A DNA stretch of 32,082 bases from Patescibacteria group bacterium (GTDB lineage Bacteria > Patescibacteriota > Minisyncoccia > Phycocordibacterales > CAIZLB01). The position numbers were made by a program, and so were the translations under genes. Where the stretch lies: positions 1 through 32,082 of the forward strand of contig JAUPUG010000016.1 in the NCBI GenBank assembly GCA_030917685.1, given 5' to 3'. Below, one piece after another: positions 14,350-21,816 of this stretch (its first letter is position 1; every line of letters starts with the position of its first letter). The notes beneath the pieces were generated by a model, which did no database searches, had not been told where the DNA came from, and saw only the letters and a program-made list of their open reading frames with translations.

Positions 14350-14841
14350 TTACGAATAAGACTCTTCCGCAAAGATCTCACCTTGTGCAACCACCTCACG
14401 GACAGTAAAGACTCCTTCATTTGATAATCTGAGCTTAAGTGAGTCAATTGTTGCAAGTGCATATCTAAGTGATGAGTTAGCCTGTATTTCTTGCTCAGAA
14501 ATGCCTGAAATACTCAAACTAAAAAATATCTCATCCTTTTTCGCCAGCGCAGCCTCTAGTCTACGGAACTCTGAATTAACAGGTATCAGTACATTTTCAA
14601 TAACTTTTATAAAATAATCAATCTTATCAGAACTGTTCAATTTTCTGAGACTATTTTGCATACTTTCACACCCGAGATGAAAATCACCTAATAATTTGGC
14701 AGCCTCCGGGTCAAGCGCTATCAATTTAAAATTTTTAGAATCTTCAATAATAGCCTGACAGTGCAACGCTAAGCGGTCCTTATATTGCAAGAATTCTCGC
14801 TGTTCCTTTCCAAACTCTATATTATATATTTCTTTGTTCAT
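14350..14841 (-). CDS. Hypothetical helical protein
   Basis: A 163-aa soluble protein I do not recognise. Most of it is predicted by eye to be helical and charged, with segments such as GKEQREFLQYKDRLALHCQA, FRRLEAALAKKDEIFFSLSI and SSLRYALATIDSLKLRLSNE. No signal peptide, membrane segment or catalytic motif is seen. It lies 42 bases downstream of the M50 protease gene on the same strand and may share its transcript. Arginine codons are AGA and CGT, not CGA. A -10-like TATAAT directly abuts the ATG, so the actual transcription start is unclear. Confidence 0.6.
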   Translation of the reverse strand: MNKEIYNIEFGKEQREFLQYKDRLALHCQAIIEDSKNFKLIALDPEAAKLLGDFHLGCESMQNSLRKLNSSDKIDYFIKVIENVLIPVNSEFRRLEAALAKKDEIFFSLSISGISEQEIQANSSLRYALATIDSLKLRLSNEGVFTVREVVAQGEIFAEESYS

Positions 14842-14883
14842 ATTATATGGTCGATATATTTTATTAAAATCTATCTTGATAGA

Positions 14884-15489
14884 CTAAACCCCAACAAAGA
14901 CCTTATACACCCACAAAATCACAGGCACAAAGTACTCCCACACAAAGAAAATGAAAAACAACGTAGCAAATAAGCCATATGTTACGTAAAACTGGTTAAG
15001 TTTGAGACTAGCTTGATATGGAAGAACATTGGCAAGGATTTTTGAGCCGTCGAGTGGTGGTAATGGGACAAGATTGAATAGTGCTAGGACAAGGTTTATA
15101 AGAATAGTGGCTTCGAGTATAGTCAAAGTAGCATCTGGAAATGATGATCCGAATGTACGGATTGTGAAAGCTCCCAAAAGCGCAATTAAGATATTTGATA
15201 GAGGACCAGCAAAAGCTACGAGAAACTCACTTGTACGGCCATTTCTGAGGTTGTACGGGTTGTATGGCACTGGTTTAGCCCAACCAAACATAAGACTCCC
15301 AGGAAGGAGTGCACAGAGAAGTGGTACTAGTATTGAGCCGACAGGATCTATATGCTTTATGGGGTTTAATGTAAGTCTCCCTTGATATTGAGCTGTCCTA
15401 TCACCCTGCCATAGTGCAGCTAGACCATGAGACACTTCATGAACGACGATAGAGATTACCAATATAGCTAGATTGAAGAGTGGAGACAT
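14884..15489 (-). CDS. Site-2 protease family (M50) membrane metalloprotease
   Basis: A 201-aa polytopic membrane protein of the M50 family, which cleaves substrates within the membrane. The zinc motif HEVSH (HExxH) is in the first membrane helix (FNLAILVISIVVHEVSH), and the second metal motif is the later NLVPLPPLDGSKIL, which gives the conserved Asp. GWAKPVPYNPYNLRNGR and FAGPLSNILIALL are also typical of the compact bacterial group that lacks a PDZ domain. I chose the ATG at 15489, not an upstream in-frame start, because it begins right before the first helix and a -10-like TTATAT ends six bases before it. It is divergent from rpmB and probably precedes the gene at 14350. The substrate is unknown. 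Confidence 0.85.
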   Translation of the reverse strand: MSPLFNLAILVISIVVHEVSHGLAALWQGDRTAQYQGRLTLNPIKHIDPVGSILVPLLCALLPGSLMFGWAKPVPYNPYNLRNGRTSEFLVAFAGPLSNILIALLGAFTIRTFGSSFPDATLTILEATILINLVLALFNLVPLPPLDGSKILANVLPYQASLKLNQFYVTYGLFATLFFIFFVWEYFVPVILWVYKVFVGV

Positions 15490-15562
15490 AGTGTGATATA
15501 AGTGTTTATGTAGTGCTAAAACATTTGCTAAACGTAAAAAATATGATAGCATGCTCCTACAT

Positions 15563-15805
15563 ATGGCAAAAGTATGCGCAATAACTAAAAAAGGTTCTAT
15601 GGTAGCTGGAGGGTATTCAAACCGAACTCGAGCAACCAAATTCAACCCAACAGGGATGAAGAGAAAGTACCCAAACCTTCAGAAGAAGCGAATTTACATC
15701 CCTGAACTTCAGAAGTCTATGACTGTGACTATTTCAACAAAGGCACTCAAGACTATCCAGAAGAATGGAGCGTTCGCAACACTCAAGAAGGCAGGTCTTA
15801 TCTAA
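15563..15805 (+). CDS. rpmB: 50S ribosomal protein bL28
   Basis: Encodes bL28 (80 aa), a small protein of the 50S subunit. It begins MAKVCAITKKGSMVAGGYSN, followed by KYPNLQKKRIYIPELQK, and ends with the STKALKTIQKNGAFATLKK motif. Only one Cys remains, so the zinc-binding version is absent. The ATG at 15563 is taken over the upstream ATG at 15551 because it matches the family N-terminus. It is a single-gene unit on the plus strand, divergent from the M50 protease and closed by a terminator at 15851. No Shine-Dalgarno motif is visible. Arginines are CGA and AGA. Confidence 0.95.
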   Translation: MAKVCAITKKGSMVAGGYSNRTRATKFNPTGMKRKYPNLQKKRIYIPELQKSMTVTISTKALKTIQKNGAFATLKKAGLI

Positions 15806-15850
15806 ATCTTGTTGAACAGGCGGATTATAAATAAGCAGATAGACAGCTCC

Positions 15851-15885
15851 AAAAACCTCTCAGAAATGGGAGGTTTTTGTTTTTG
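15851..15885 (+). terminator. Terminator of rpmB
   Basis: AAAAACCTCTC (15851-15861) pairs with GGGAGGTTTTT (15868-15878) around AGAAAT, including one G-T pair, followed by more T residues. It can also work in reverse for the gene at 15895. Confidence 0.85.
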
Positions 15886-15894
15886 AAAGGGAGA

Positions 15895-16677
15895 CTATAG
15901 GAGAATTCTCAATGCTGGTTCCTCAATGATTGCATGTCCCGACCCCATTACCACAAATACTGAATTTCCTTCGTCCCATATTTTAACAATCGTATCAATG
16001 ATCTGTACCTCGCGTAGATCATTCTGTTTTCTGGATATTTCATTAGTTATACTATGGAATTGAGAAGGGTCAGTCATCCTACTAAAAAAGTCTTTATCCT
16101 TCTGATCAAAAGGTTGACCAAACAAACTTTCATGAATGTTTTTGATATGCTCTAGCGTAAAATCAGTATCGTCCCAGTCTGTACCTTCCTTATCCCTCAT
16201 TAAAAATTTCTCAATAAATTGGTCAAATGGAGGTTTGTCTTCAAGCCGATTCCATTGTAGCGCAATCTGCAGAGCGTGATGGTATAGAATCATGTCTCGA
16301 CTGAAATATTCATCACAAATCTTCATCTGCTCTTGCTTTCCTAAGCCAGGAATTACAACTTCTATATTTTCCCTTTTTGCCAAATAGGATATGAGTCCTG
16401 ACTCGCCACGTGCTGTGACGGCATGATTCTCATCAAGGAATAGTCCTTCAGAATACACCTCAGCGACCACCTTTCTCCTTCCAGAAATAGTTTCTACCAA
16501 AAAGGATTCCCACTGCTCCTTTATTTGTTCATTCTGTTCATGTTTAGCGTCAAGCGAGTGTTTAGCACCAAAATAGATCAGGATATTTCCTTTGGCTCCA
16601 ATTCTATATATGTAAGGTTGAGGGTAGCTCCTCTTATTGAACTCATCCCAGGGTAAAAGTAGTTCTAAGATTTTCAC
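15895..16677 (-). CDS. Hypothetical protein, possibly TraB/Tiki-like
   Basis: A 260-aa soluble protein without a firm family. The opening segment IYFGAKHSLDAKHEQNEQI, followed by VVAEVYSEG, and the closing VVMGSGHAIIEEPALRIL recall the pattern of the TraB/Tiki/EreA-like fold (N-terminal G-x-x-H, an internal acidic residue after a beta strand, C-terminal G-x-G-H). Those proteins are metal-dependent hydrolases or peptidases, but the similarity here is only by eye. I set the start at the GTG at 16677 because a -10 TATACT ends six bases upstream, implying a leaderless message; an in-frame GTG at 16701 lies before that hexamer. It follows the comEC-like MBL gene on the same strand after 36 bases. 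Confidence 0.55.
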   Translation of the reverse strand: MKILELLLPWDEFNKRSYPQPYIYRIGAKGNILIYFGAKHSLDAKHEQNEQIKEQWESFLVETISGRRKVVAEVYSEGLFLDENHAVTARGESGLISYLAKRENIEVVIPGLGKQEQMKICDEYFSRDMILYHHALQIALQWNRLEDKPPFDQFIEKFLMRDKEGTDWDDTDFTLEHIKNIHESLFGQPFDQKDKDFFSRMTDPSQFHSITNEISRKQNDLREVQIIDTIVKIWDEGNSVFVVMGSGHAIIEEPALRILL

Positions 16678-16683
16678 ACTTAA

Positions 16684-16689
16684 AGTATA
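16684..16689 (-). promoter_or_regulatory. -10 box implying a leaderless start for the gene at 15895-16677
   Basis: On the minus strand, TATACT followed by TTAAGT and then GTG. No good -35 is present at the expected distance. The six-base spacing to the start codon repeats the pattern seen at 11119 and 12070. Confidence 0.45.
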
Positions 16690-16713
16690 CAATCTATGCA
16701 CTAAACAGAGAAT

Positions 16714-17898
16714 CTATCTTCTTAGCAATAGACTATTTCCATCTGACTCAAATGAAATTGTTCCATCAACATCAGTTCTCAGAACTTTTTCAAATTTTGG
16801 TTGATGATTTTTAAACTCAGTAATTGTATCCAAGACTTTCTTATGCGGATGCCCGTATCTATTTTCTTTACCCGCAGACACAACAGCAAACCGTGGTCCA
16901 ACCTCCAAAAGGAATTCTGGCGATGTCGAAGTCTTTGATCCATGATGTCCAAGTTTTAAGACGTCTGCACGAATATCAGAGTATTTTTTAATAATAAATT
17001 TCTCAACTTCTGATGGCACATCACCGGTCAACATAAAAGAAGTGCTTCCATGTGAAAGTTTTCCGACTACAGAATTTAAATTCGTTTCAGTGCTCAAACT
17101 TTTTAGACAGACATTCTTTTGAGGTTTAAGTTTAGTCCCAGTTTTTTTAGATTTAGAATTTTTGCTATTTTTTACATTTTTATTTTCAGGCTTATACTTC
17201 TCCTTTTTCGTACACTCTTGATACGCCTCAATTTGATAATCGAAATCTGGAAACAACACATCAAACCGAATATTATTTTTCTCATCAAGCACTACACTCA
17301 TGCCAGCAGTTAGAGTAACTTTATTCGTACTTTTTGTATTCTTTGCATCAACCAAATTTTCGGCTGATAAATTTTGACTGGCACTGTCAGCGGCGTCATT
17401 AACGACACTCATCAAATCAGCAAATAATTTTGTATCAGAGCCTAAACCAGAATATGCAAAAACTTGATACTGAAATTTTTCAATTGCTTTTTTCATTGAG
17501 CCAATGTGATCTGCATCAGCATGAGTTGCAAGCAATACATTGATTCGTCGATCAAACATACTTTTAAACTTTTGGACTTCGGCTATGACTTTTTCATTTT
17601 GAGGACCGCTATCAATGAGCATAGAATTTTTGTTGGGTGCAACAATATAGATTGCGTCACCTTGCCCAATATTTAAAAAGTGGACTTGGAGCAAGTTCTC
17701 AGATTTGTGATCACCACTGGACAGCACATCCAGTAGTTTGATATTTGTCAGAGACATTAAAACATAGACTGAGAAACTGAATGTGGCACTGGAAAATAGC
17801 ACAGATAAAATCACCAACTTTTGAAAGAATTGCTTGTGGTATACTTTGCCCATTATTAGGGTTAATGCTTTATTATAAATTGCGCGCATTTTGGACAT
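16714..17898 (-). CDS. ComEC-type metallo-beta-lactamase domain protein (separate half of ComEC)
   Basis: A 394-aa protein with one N-terminal membrane anchor (about residues 28-50) and an extracytoplasmic metallo-beta-lactamase domain of the ComEC type. HFLNIGQGDAIYI (about 73-85), LIDSGP, the metal motif THADADH (125-131), LTGDVPSEVE, KLGHHGSKTSTSPEFL and RYGHPHKKVL are all present and correctly ordered. In ordinary ComEC this domain is fused to the membrane channel and is thought to degrade the non-transported DNA strand. Here it is a free-standing gene, with the channel encoded at 18713-20278. A Lys/Asn-rich insert sits near residues 235-270. The start could also be the ATG at 17889. The stop is TAG. 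Confidence 0.85.
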   Translation of the reverse strand: MSKMRAIYNKALTLIMGKVYHKQFFQKLVILSVLFSSATFSFSVYVLMSLTNIKLLDVLSSGDHKSENLLQVHFLNIGQGDAIYIVAPNKNSMLIDSGPQNEKVIAEVQKFKSMFDRRINVLLATHADADHIGSMKKAIEKFQYQVFAYSGLGSDTKLFADLMSVVNDAADSASQNLSAENLVDAKNTKSTNKVTLTAGMSVVLDEKNNIRFDVLFPDFDYQIEAYQECTKKEKYKPENKNVKNSKNSKSKKTGTKLKPQKNVCLKSLSTETNLNSVVGKLSHGSTSFMLTGDVPSEVEKFIIKKYSDIRADVLKLGHHGSKTSTSPEFLLEVGPRFAVVSAGKENRYGHPHKKVLDTITEFKNHQPKFEKVLRTDVDGTISFESDGNSLLLRR

Positions 17899-17931
17899 CT
17901 TTTAAATAAGTATTAGTAACAATTTACACAC

Positions 17932-18549
17932 ATGACATTTACAGAAAAAAAATTCAACATACAGAAACTTGTGGATATCTCGGAAAACTCAATAACTGAG
18001 CACTTAAAACTGTATGCGGGTTACGTTAAACATTCGAACCTAATCATTGATAAGATTAATAGTTTGTCTGCTGACATGGATACTAACTCATACACTATCG
18101 GAGAGCTTCAGCGACGATTTGGTTTTGAATTTGATGGCATGAGAAACCACGAATATTATTTCGAGCAACTTGAGGGTGATGTAACTAGCACTGATAGAGC
18201 AATCGATTTGAATAGTGAGTTTGCAACGAAGATTACTGAGACTTTTGGATCCTTCGAATCATGGCTTGCTCGTTTCAAAGCACTTGCCATGACCCGAGGA
18301 ATTGGATGGGCAATCCTGTACTATGATCCTGAAACAGACAAAATTTTGAATGCTTGGATTGACGAACAACATCTCGGACATCTTACTTCTCTAAAAGTCA
18401 TTCTTGCATTAGACATGTGGGAGCACTCATATATGCTCGATTATGTACCGTCCGAAAAGAAAAAATACGTTGAAGCATTCTTTGCAAATCTCAATTGGAA
18501 GTGTGTCACAGAGCGTTTTTCAAAGGCTGTTTCACAAAAAAGTCAGTAA
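17932..18549 (+). CDS. Iron/manganese superoxide dismutase
   Basis: A 205-aa enzyme that converts superoxide to oxygen and hydrogen peroxide. The four metal ligands are readable: His24 in SITEHLKLY, His73 in MRNHEYYF, and Asp161 and His165 in DMWEHSYMLDY. Gly69, four residues before His73, resembles the Mn type, but the loop before Asp161 is short and has EQHLGH where NQDSP-like sequence is normal, so I do not assign the metal. No signal peptide is present, so it is cytoplasmic. It stands on the plus strand between the two comEC halves, divergent from the MBL gene by 33 bases. Its strong terminator overlaps the end of the opposing comEC gene. No Shine-Dalgarno motif is visible. Confidence 0.93.
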   Translation: MTFTEKKFNIQKLVDISENSITEHLKLYAGYVKHSNLIIDKINSLSADMDTNSYTIGELQRRFGFEFDGMRNHEYYFEQLEGDVTSTDRAIDLNSEFATKITETFGSFESWLARFKALAMTRGIGWAILYYDPETDKILNAWIDEQHLGHLTSLKVILALDMWEHSYMLDYVPSEKKKYVEAFFANLNWKCVTERFSKAVSQKSQ

Positions 18550-18552
18550 CAA

Positions 18553-18650
18553 GGTTCGACTCTCTCGTGCTGATTACCGTGGTTCGACTTTAGAAAATGA
18601 ATTGAGAGAGAAGTGGTCAGAATCATTCAAATCGACATCAAAATCGAACC
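18553..18650 (+). repeat. Nested inverted repeats and a duplicated 9-mer after the dismutase gene
   Basis: GGTTCGA (18553-18559) pairs with TCGAACC (18644-18650), and CTCTCTC (18560-18566) directly inside it pairs with GAGAGAG (18604-18610). GGTTCGACT also occurs twice (18553 and 18581). The 3' untranslated region of the dismutase mRNA would therefore be structured. No T-loop or acceptor pattern of a tRNA fits. Confidence 0.45.
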
Positions 18651-18691
18651 AAGGAGTACCATTTCAGGACATAAGCACTCTCCGGTTCATA

Positions 18692-18731
18692 AAATACAAC
18701 CCCTTTCACGTGTTACACAGGGGTTGTATTT
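18692..18731. terminator. Bidirectional terminator between the dismutase and comEC genes
   Basis: AAATACAACCCCT (18692-18704) and AGGGGTTGTATTT (18719-18731) are perfect 13-base arms with a 14-base loop. The right arm codes for the last residues of the opposing ComEC protein, so terminator and coding sequence overlap. Confidence 0.85.
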
Positions 18732-20278
18732 ATTTTAAGTAAGCCTGCTTTTGTATCATCATCCGTGTACTTTTTACTCACACTACTATTCACATTCGCA
18801 ATAGTTACTAGGAGAAATATAACAAAATATAAAATAGTGAAGGTTGAGGTAGAAATATTTGGGACTGTAATTGCAGAAAAAGGTAGCGATGCAAAGTAAC
18901 CAACGATAAGCAATTCGATTTTTAAGAACACATATGAAACAAAGGCTGGTAAGTATGCAATGGTCGGACTTATGAAACTGACCACACCTGTTAGAAACAC
19001 GAACAACATAGTGAAGGGAATCAAAGGTAGGACAGCAGTATTAGTCGGTAGTGCTACCATTGAAACAACTCCTGAGAATCTAATGATGAATGGAAGTGTA
19101 AAAATTTGAGTCGCAATACAGGTTGATATCAATGAAACGAGTCCTGATGGAACTTTTATGTTTGTCTTTTTTATAATCTTAATATTTCTGATTGTCTTTT
19201 TCAAAAATTCCTCTATCGGACTTGAAAGAAAAATAAGTCCGAGAGTCGCCATAAAACTCAATTGGAATGATGGATCATGCAGTAGTAATTTTGGATTATG
19301 AATGAGCATACAGCTACCCGCAACCATCAATGAAATGAACCCAGAATTTGTTCGCCCAGAAAGACGTGTGTAGATTCCAATGATGGACATAATGACTGAG
19401 CGATACACTGTTGCTCCACCACCGGTCATCATGCCGAATAAAATAATTCCGATTGAACCAAAAATCCCTCCCCACAGTTTTGGCAGGAATGAAAAACACT
19501 TACTTATTGCTTCTCCAATTATTGAAACGTTTGAGCCCGACAGAACTACAATATGGATGAGTCCAACTTTCTGAAATTGCTCTTGAAGTTCTTTATCAAG
19601 TGAACCCTTTCCAGATATGACCAAACCTGTTGCAAGGAATGCATATGGTGCGGGTAACACGTCTTCGATATTTTGCATAAAATTTTTCTTAACTTTATAC
19701 AAAAAGTGAGTTAGTTGATTTGCCTGATTTGTTGCAATAATTTGAACCTGTTCTATGTCAGCTAAATAAAAGATGTCGTCTTTTTGTAAAAAATATTCAT
19801 AGTCAAAATCCCGTCCATCTTTACCCTCAATGAGTTTTGGCTTTGAAAGTTTTGCAATGAATCTGATGTGATCGCCGTATGTGGGGTATTCAGAGTCGTC
19901 GAGTTTGGCGAGTCGAGCAATATCTTTTGGTGCACCGCTTCTTTCTTTGACTAAAATCTTTGCGTTGATATTACTCGCATCAGTTTTACTTGAAGAATTT
20001 TTGATTAAAACTTCATACCTCCAATATGTCATTTTATTTTCAGGGTCTGAAATAATAATCCCCTCAAGCTCGACTTTTTCATTTCTAAGAAATAGTTCTT
20101 TTAAAAACTCATTATCGAAGTCTGCATTTTGGTATCGTACAAAAATGAGAATGCACGCCAAAGCTGACATACATATGTATGCAAAAATTCTCTGCTTGCG
20201 TGACAGAGATGAGTGAGCAGATGAATGCTCCGGCGACAAAGCGATAGAGCTCCGTAAATTGTTCGATACTTTTTCCAT
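18713..20278 (-). CDS. comEC: ComEC/Rec2 family membrane channel (without the MBL domain)
   Basis: A 521-aa polytopic membrane protein. After a first membrane helix (about 29-47) comes the DUF4131-like extracellular domain (GDHIRFIAKLSKPK and GRDFDYEYFLQKDDI). The Competence domain follows, with FQKVGLIHIVVLSGSNVSII, MMTGGGATVYRSVIMSIIGI, LLHDPSFQLSFMATLGLIF and several further helices. This is the channel that passes single-stranded DNA across the inner membrane during natural transformation. The usual C-terminal metallo-beta-lactamase domain is absent and is encoded as a separate gene at 16714-17898, past the dismutase gene. An AGGATTGG stretch before the ATG could serve as a weak Shine-Dalgarno sequence, one of few here. 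Confidence 0.88.
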   Translation of the reverse strand: MEKVSNNLRSSIALSPEHSSAHSSLSRKQRIFAYICMSALACILIFVRYQNADFDNEFLKELFLRNEKVELEGIIISDPENKMTYWRYEVLIKNSSSKTDASNINAKILVKERSGAPKDIARLAKLDDSEYPTYGDHIRFIAKLSKPKLIEGKDGRDFDYEYFLQKDDIFYLADIEQVQIIATNQANQLTHFLYKVKKNFMQNIEDVLPAPYAFLATGLVISGKGSLDKELQEQFQKVGLIHIVVLSGSNVSIIGEAISKCFSFLPKLWGGIFGSIGIILFGMMTGGGATVYRSVIMSIIGIYTRLSGRTNSGFISLMVAGSCMLIHNPKLLLHDPSFQLSFMATLGLIFLSSPIEEFLKKTIRNIKIIKKTNIKVPSGLVSLISTCIATQIFTLPFIIRFSGVVSMVALPTNTAVLPLIPFTMLFVFLTGVVSFISPTIAYLPAFVSYVFLKIELLIVGYFASLPFSAITVPNISTSTFTILYFVIFLLVTIANVNSSVSKKYTDDDTKAGLLKINTTPV

Positions 20279-20380
20279 TCACCAATCCTACTTATAGGGG
20301 TGAAATTTTCTATCAATTTTTTCTAAAATTCGCACAGTCTTTTAAGTGTGCATGTAGGAGCTTTCCAGAACCTTTAAAAA

Positions 20381-21187
20381 CTACGACTTCTTAAACTCTA
20401 CCTTTATCATATCTTCATCACTTTTTGAGATTGCTTTTTTGAAGCGAGCTTTACTCTTTCCTTTTACTCGGGCTTCACATTCTTTCCATGTGGCGTGAGT
20501 TTGGATATCACCATCTACCATACTTACATATGAAAAAGCAGTAGCACTTGATCCTGACTTTTTTCGAGCTTTAAGCTTATCTTTTGCATCTTGATTTACC
20601 GCATCCAAATTTAAAATATCTCTACCCTCCTCTGTTGCTTGATATGCAGAAAGTGATCCAGTGTAGAGTTTGAAATTCTGCACCGCGTTTGTATCATCGG
20701 CATATGTAGTAGCTATCACATCGCATCTTTCATTACCAAAAATTCCAGCATGACCTTCTATGAGGTTCCACTTTGAACGAATCTTGTATGTCGTCATGAA
20801 TGCATCGAGTTCCTCCCATAAATCCCTATTTTTCACATCTTCTTTTCCGCCTGCTGTAGTCCAATTATTCTTCTTCCACCCATGAATCCAAGCTGTAGCA
20901 CCCTGAAGAACATACTTTGAATCAACATAGAAATTAAATGTATACTGCCCGATCTCAAGTGCACTATAGTATCCAACAAAGTTTTTGATACCCTCAATCA
21001 CCGCTTTGAGCTCCATTCTGTTGTTTGTTGTAAGGTCTTCTCGCCCGCCGAGTTCATCTACACAAATTTCTCCATGTGCATTTGGATATATAGCGACCAC
21101 ACCGTATCCCCCACGTCCTGGATTACCTCGTGATGAACCGTCTGTGAATATGATGATGTCTTTATCTTTTATTGAGAGGGGTTTCAT
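20381..21187 (-). CDS. rnhA: Ribonuclease HI with a C-terminal viroplasmin-like domain
   Basis: A 268-aa protein. The N-terminal part is RNase HI, which cuts RNA in RNA-DNA hybrids. Catalytic residues are visible as Asp16 (FTDGSSRGNPG), Glu59 (NNRMEL), Asp89 (VDSKYV), His146 (EGHAG) and Asp156 (NERCDVIA). After a linker, residues 218-252 (FSYVSMVDGDIQTHATW then KECEARVKG) match the pattern of the viroplasmin/hybrid-binding domain. In eukaryotic RNase H1 that domain is N-terminal; here it is C-terminal. The ATG at 21187 is chosen because the upstream in-frame codons look like promoter-type AT-rich sequence and add no domain. The stop is TAG. It probably stands alone or follows the thioesterase gene past a terminator. 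Confidence 0.9.
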   Translation of the reverse strand: MKPLSIKDKDIIIFTDGSSRGNPGRGGYGVVAIYPNAHGEICVDELGGREDLTTNNRMELKAVIEGIKNFVGYYSALEIGQYTFNFYVDSKYVLQGATAWIHGWKKNNWTTAGGKEDVKNRDLWEELDAFMTTYKIRSKWNLIEGHAGIFGNERCDVIATTYADDTNAVQNFKLYTGSLSAYQATEEGRDILNLDAVNQDAKDKLKARKKSGSSATAFSYVSMVDGDIQTHATWKECEARVKGKSKARFKKAISKSDEDMIKVEFKKS

Positions 21188-21257
21188 TTGATTTGGTGTA
21201 TATAATAACATATGACGCATATACACTATGGGTAACACTAAATATTAATTGAATTTT

Positions 21258-21314
21258 AAAACAGAAAACCCGCCTTTCGACGAGCTTCTGTTTTAGTTGC
21301 TTGTTGAGGCGGGC
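21258..21314 (-). terminator. Terminator with interlocked pairing after the thioesterase gene
   Basis: On the minus strand CCCGCCT pairs with AGGCGGG, followed by TTTTCTGTTTT, a good terminator. The roughly 27-base loop contains TAAAACAGAA, complementary to the TTCTGTTTTA at the U-rich tail. The two helices cross, so they form a pseudoknot or exclude each other. Positions may be off by a base. Confidence 0.65.
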
Positions 21315-21325
21315 TTTAGATATGA

Positions 21326-21739
21326 TTAATTGGGTTTTTCGGTCCCGATGATATTAATCATCCATTGGGGAATTCGACAGAGGCGTTGTGTTTCAACAGA
21401 TACAAGTGGCATTACCCAACTCATTTCTGTTGCAATTTTATCTTCTTTGTAAAAGATACAATGGAACTCAAGACTCGTAGGCCTAGAAATCCACATCGTG
21501 AGTCGAACGTCGAGTACATCTCCTAGCCGCAGTTGACTGCGGTAAAATACGTCTTTTACATTCTGCATTACAAAGAAAAGTTTATACTTCTCTTTCATTA
21601 CTTCTAACCCGATTCCGAGTTGATTTCTGAAAGCAAGATGAACTTCCTGTGCCATTGCAAGTTGAGCAAGCCAATTTGCATGATCCCCCTTATCAAGGTG
21701 CTTCGCCTCAACCCTGATCTGGGTTGAGTGTATTTTCAT
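21326..21739 (-). CDS. Hot-dog fold acyl-CoA thioesterase-like protein
   Basis: A 137-aa single-domain protein of the 4-hydroxybenzoyl-CoA thioesterase-like group. LDKGDHANWLAQLAMAQEVH gives the family's D-x-x-x-H-x-N motif and the long central helix with a Glu. The strands KYKLFFVMQNVKDVFYRSQL, LGDVLDVRLTMWISRPTSLE and ATEMSWVMPLVSVE follow as in YbgC/FcbC-like proteins. It would hydrolyse an acyl thioester, but the substrate is unknown; CPR genomes usually lack fatty-acid synthesis, so it may act on acquired acyl groups. It lies between recJ and rnhA on the minus strand, with a terminator at its end. Confidence 0.8.
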   Translation of the reverse strand: MKIHSTQIRVEAKHLDKGDHANWLAQLAMAQEVHLAFRNQLGIGLEVMKEKYKLFFVMQNVKDVFYRSQLRLGDVLDVRLTMWISRPTSLEFHCIFYKEDKIATEMSWVMPLVSVETQRLCRIPQWMINIIGTEKPN

Positions 21740-21816
21740 AGAATCTTAAAGTAACACATATCCCGTTAAATACAAGGTTGGAGAAATCAACCCTATATCA
21801 AAGGCAAATTATATTT

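Noticed and set aside
14103-14462. Reading frames in both directions upstream of rpsL
   Set aside because: They overlap the end of the hypothetical gene and the rpsL promoter region, contain hairpins and look like accidental open frames.
18443-18742. Plus-strand reading frame across the dismutase 3' end
   Set aside because: It overlaps the dismutase gene and runs through the terminator stem; it has no family resemblance and no start signal.
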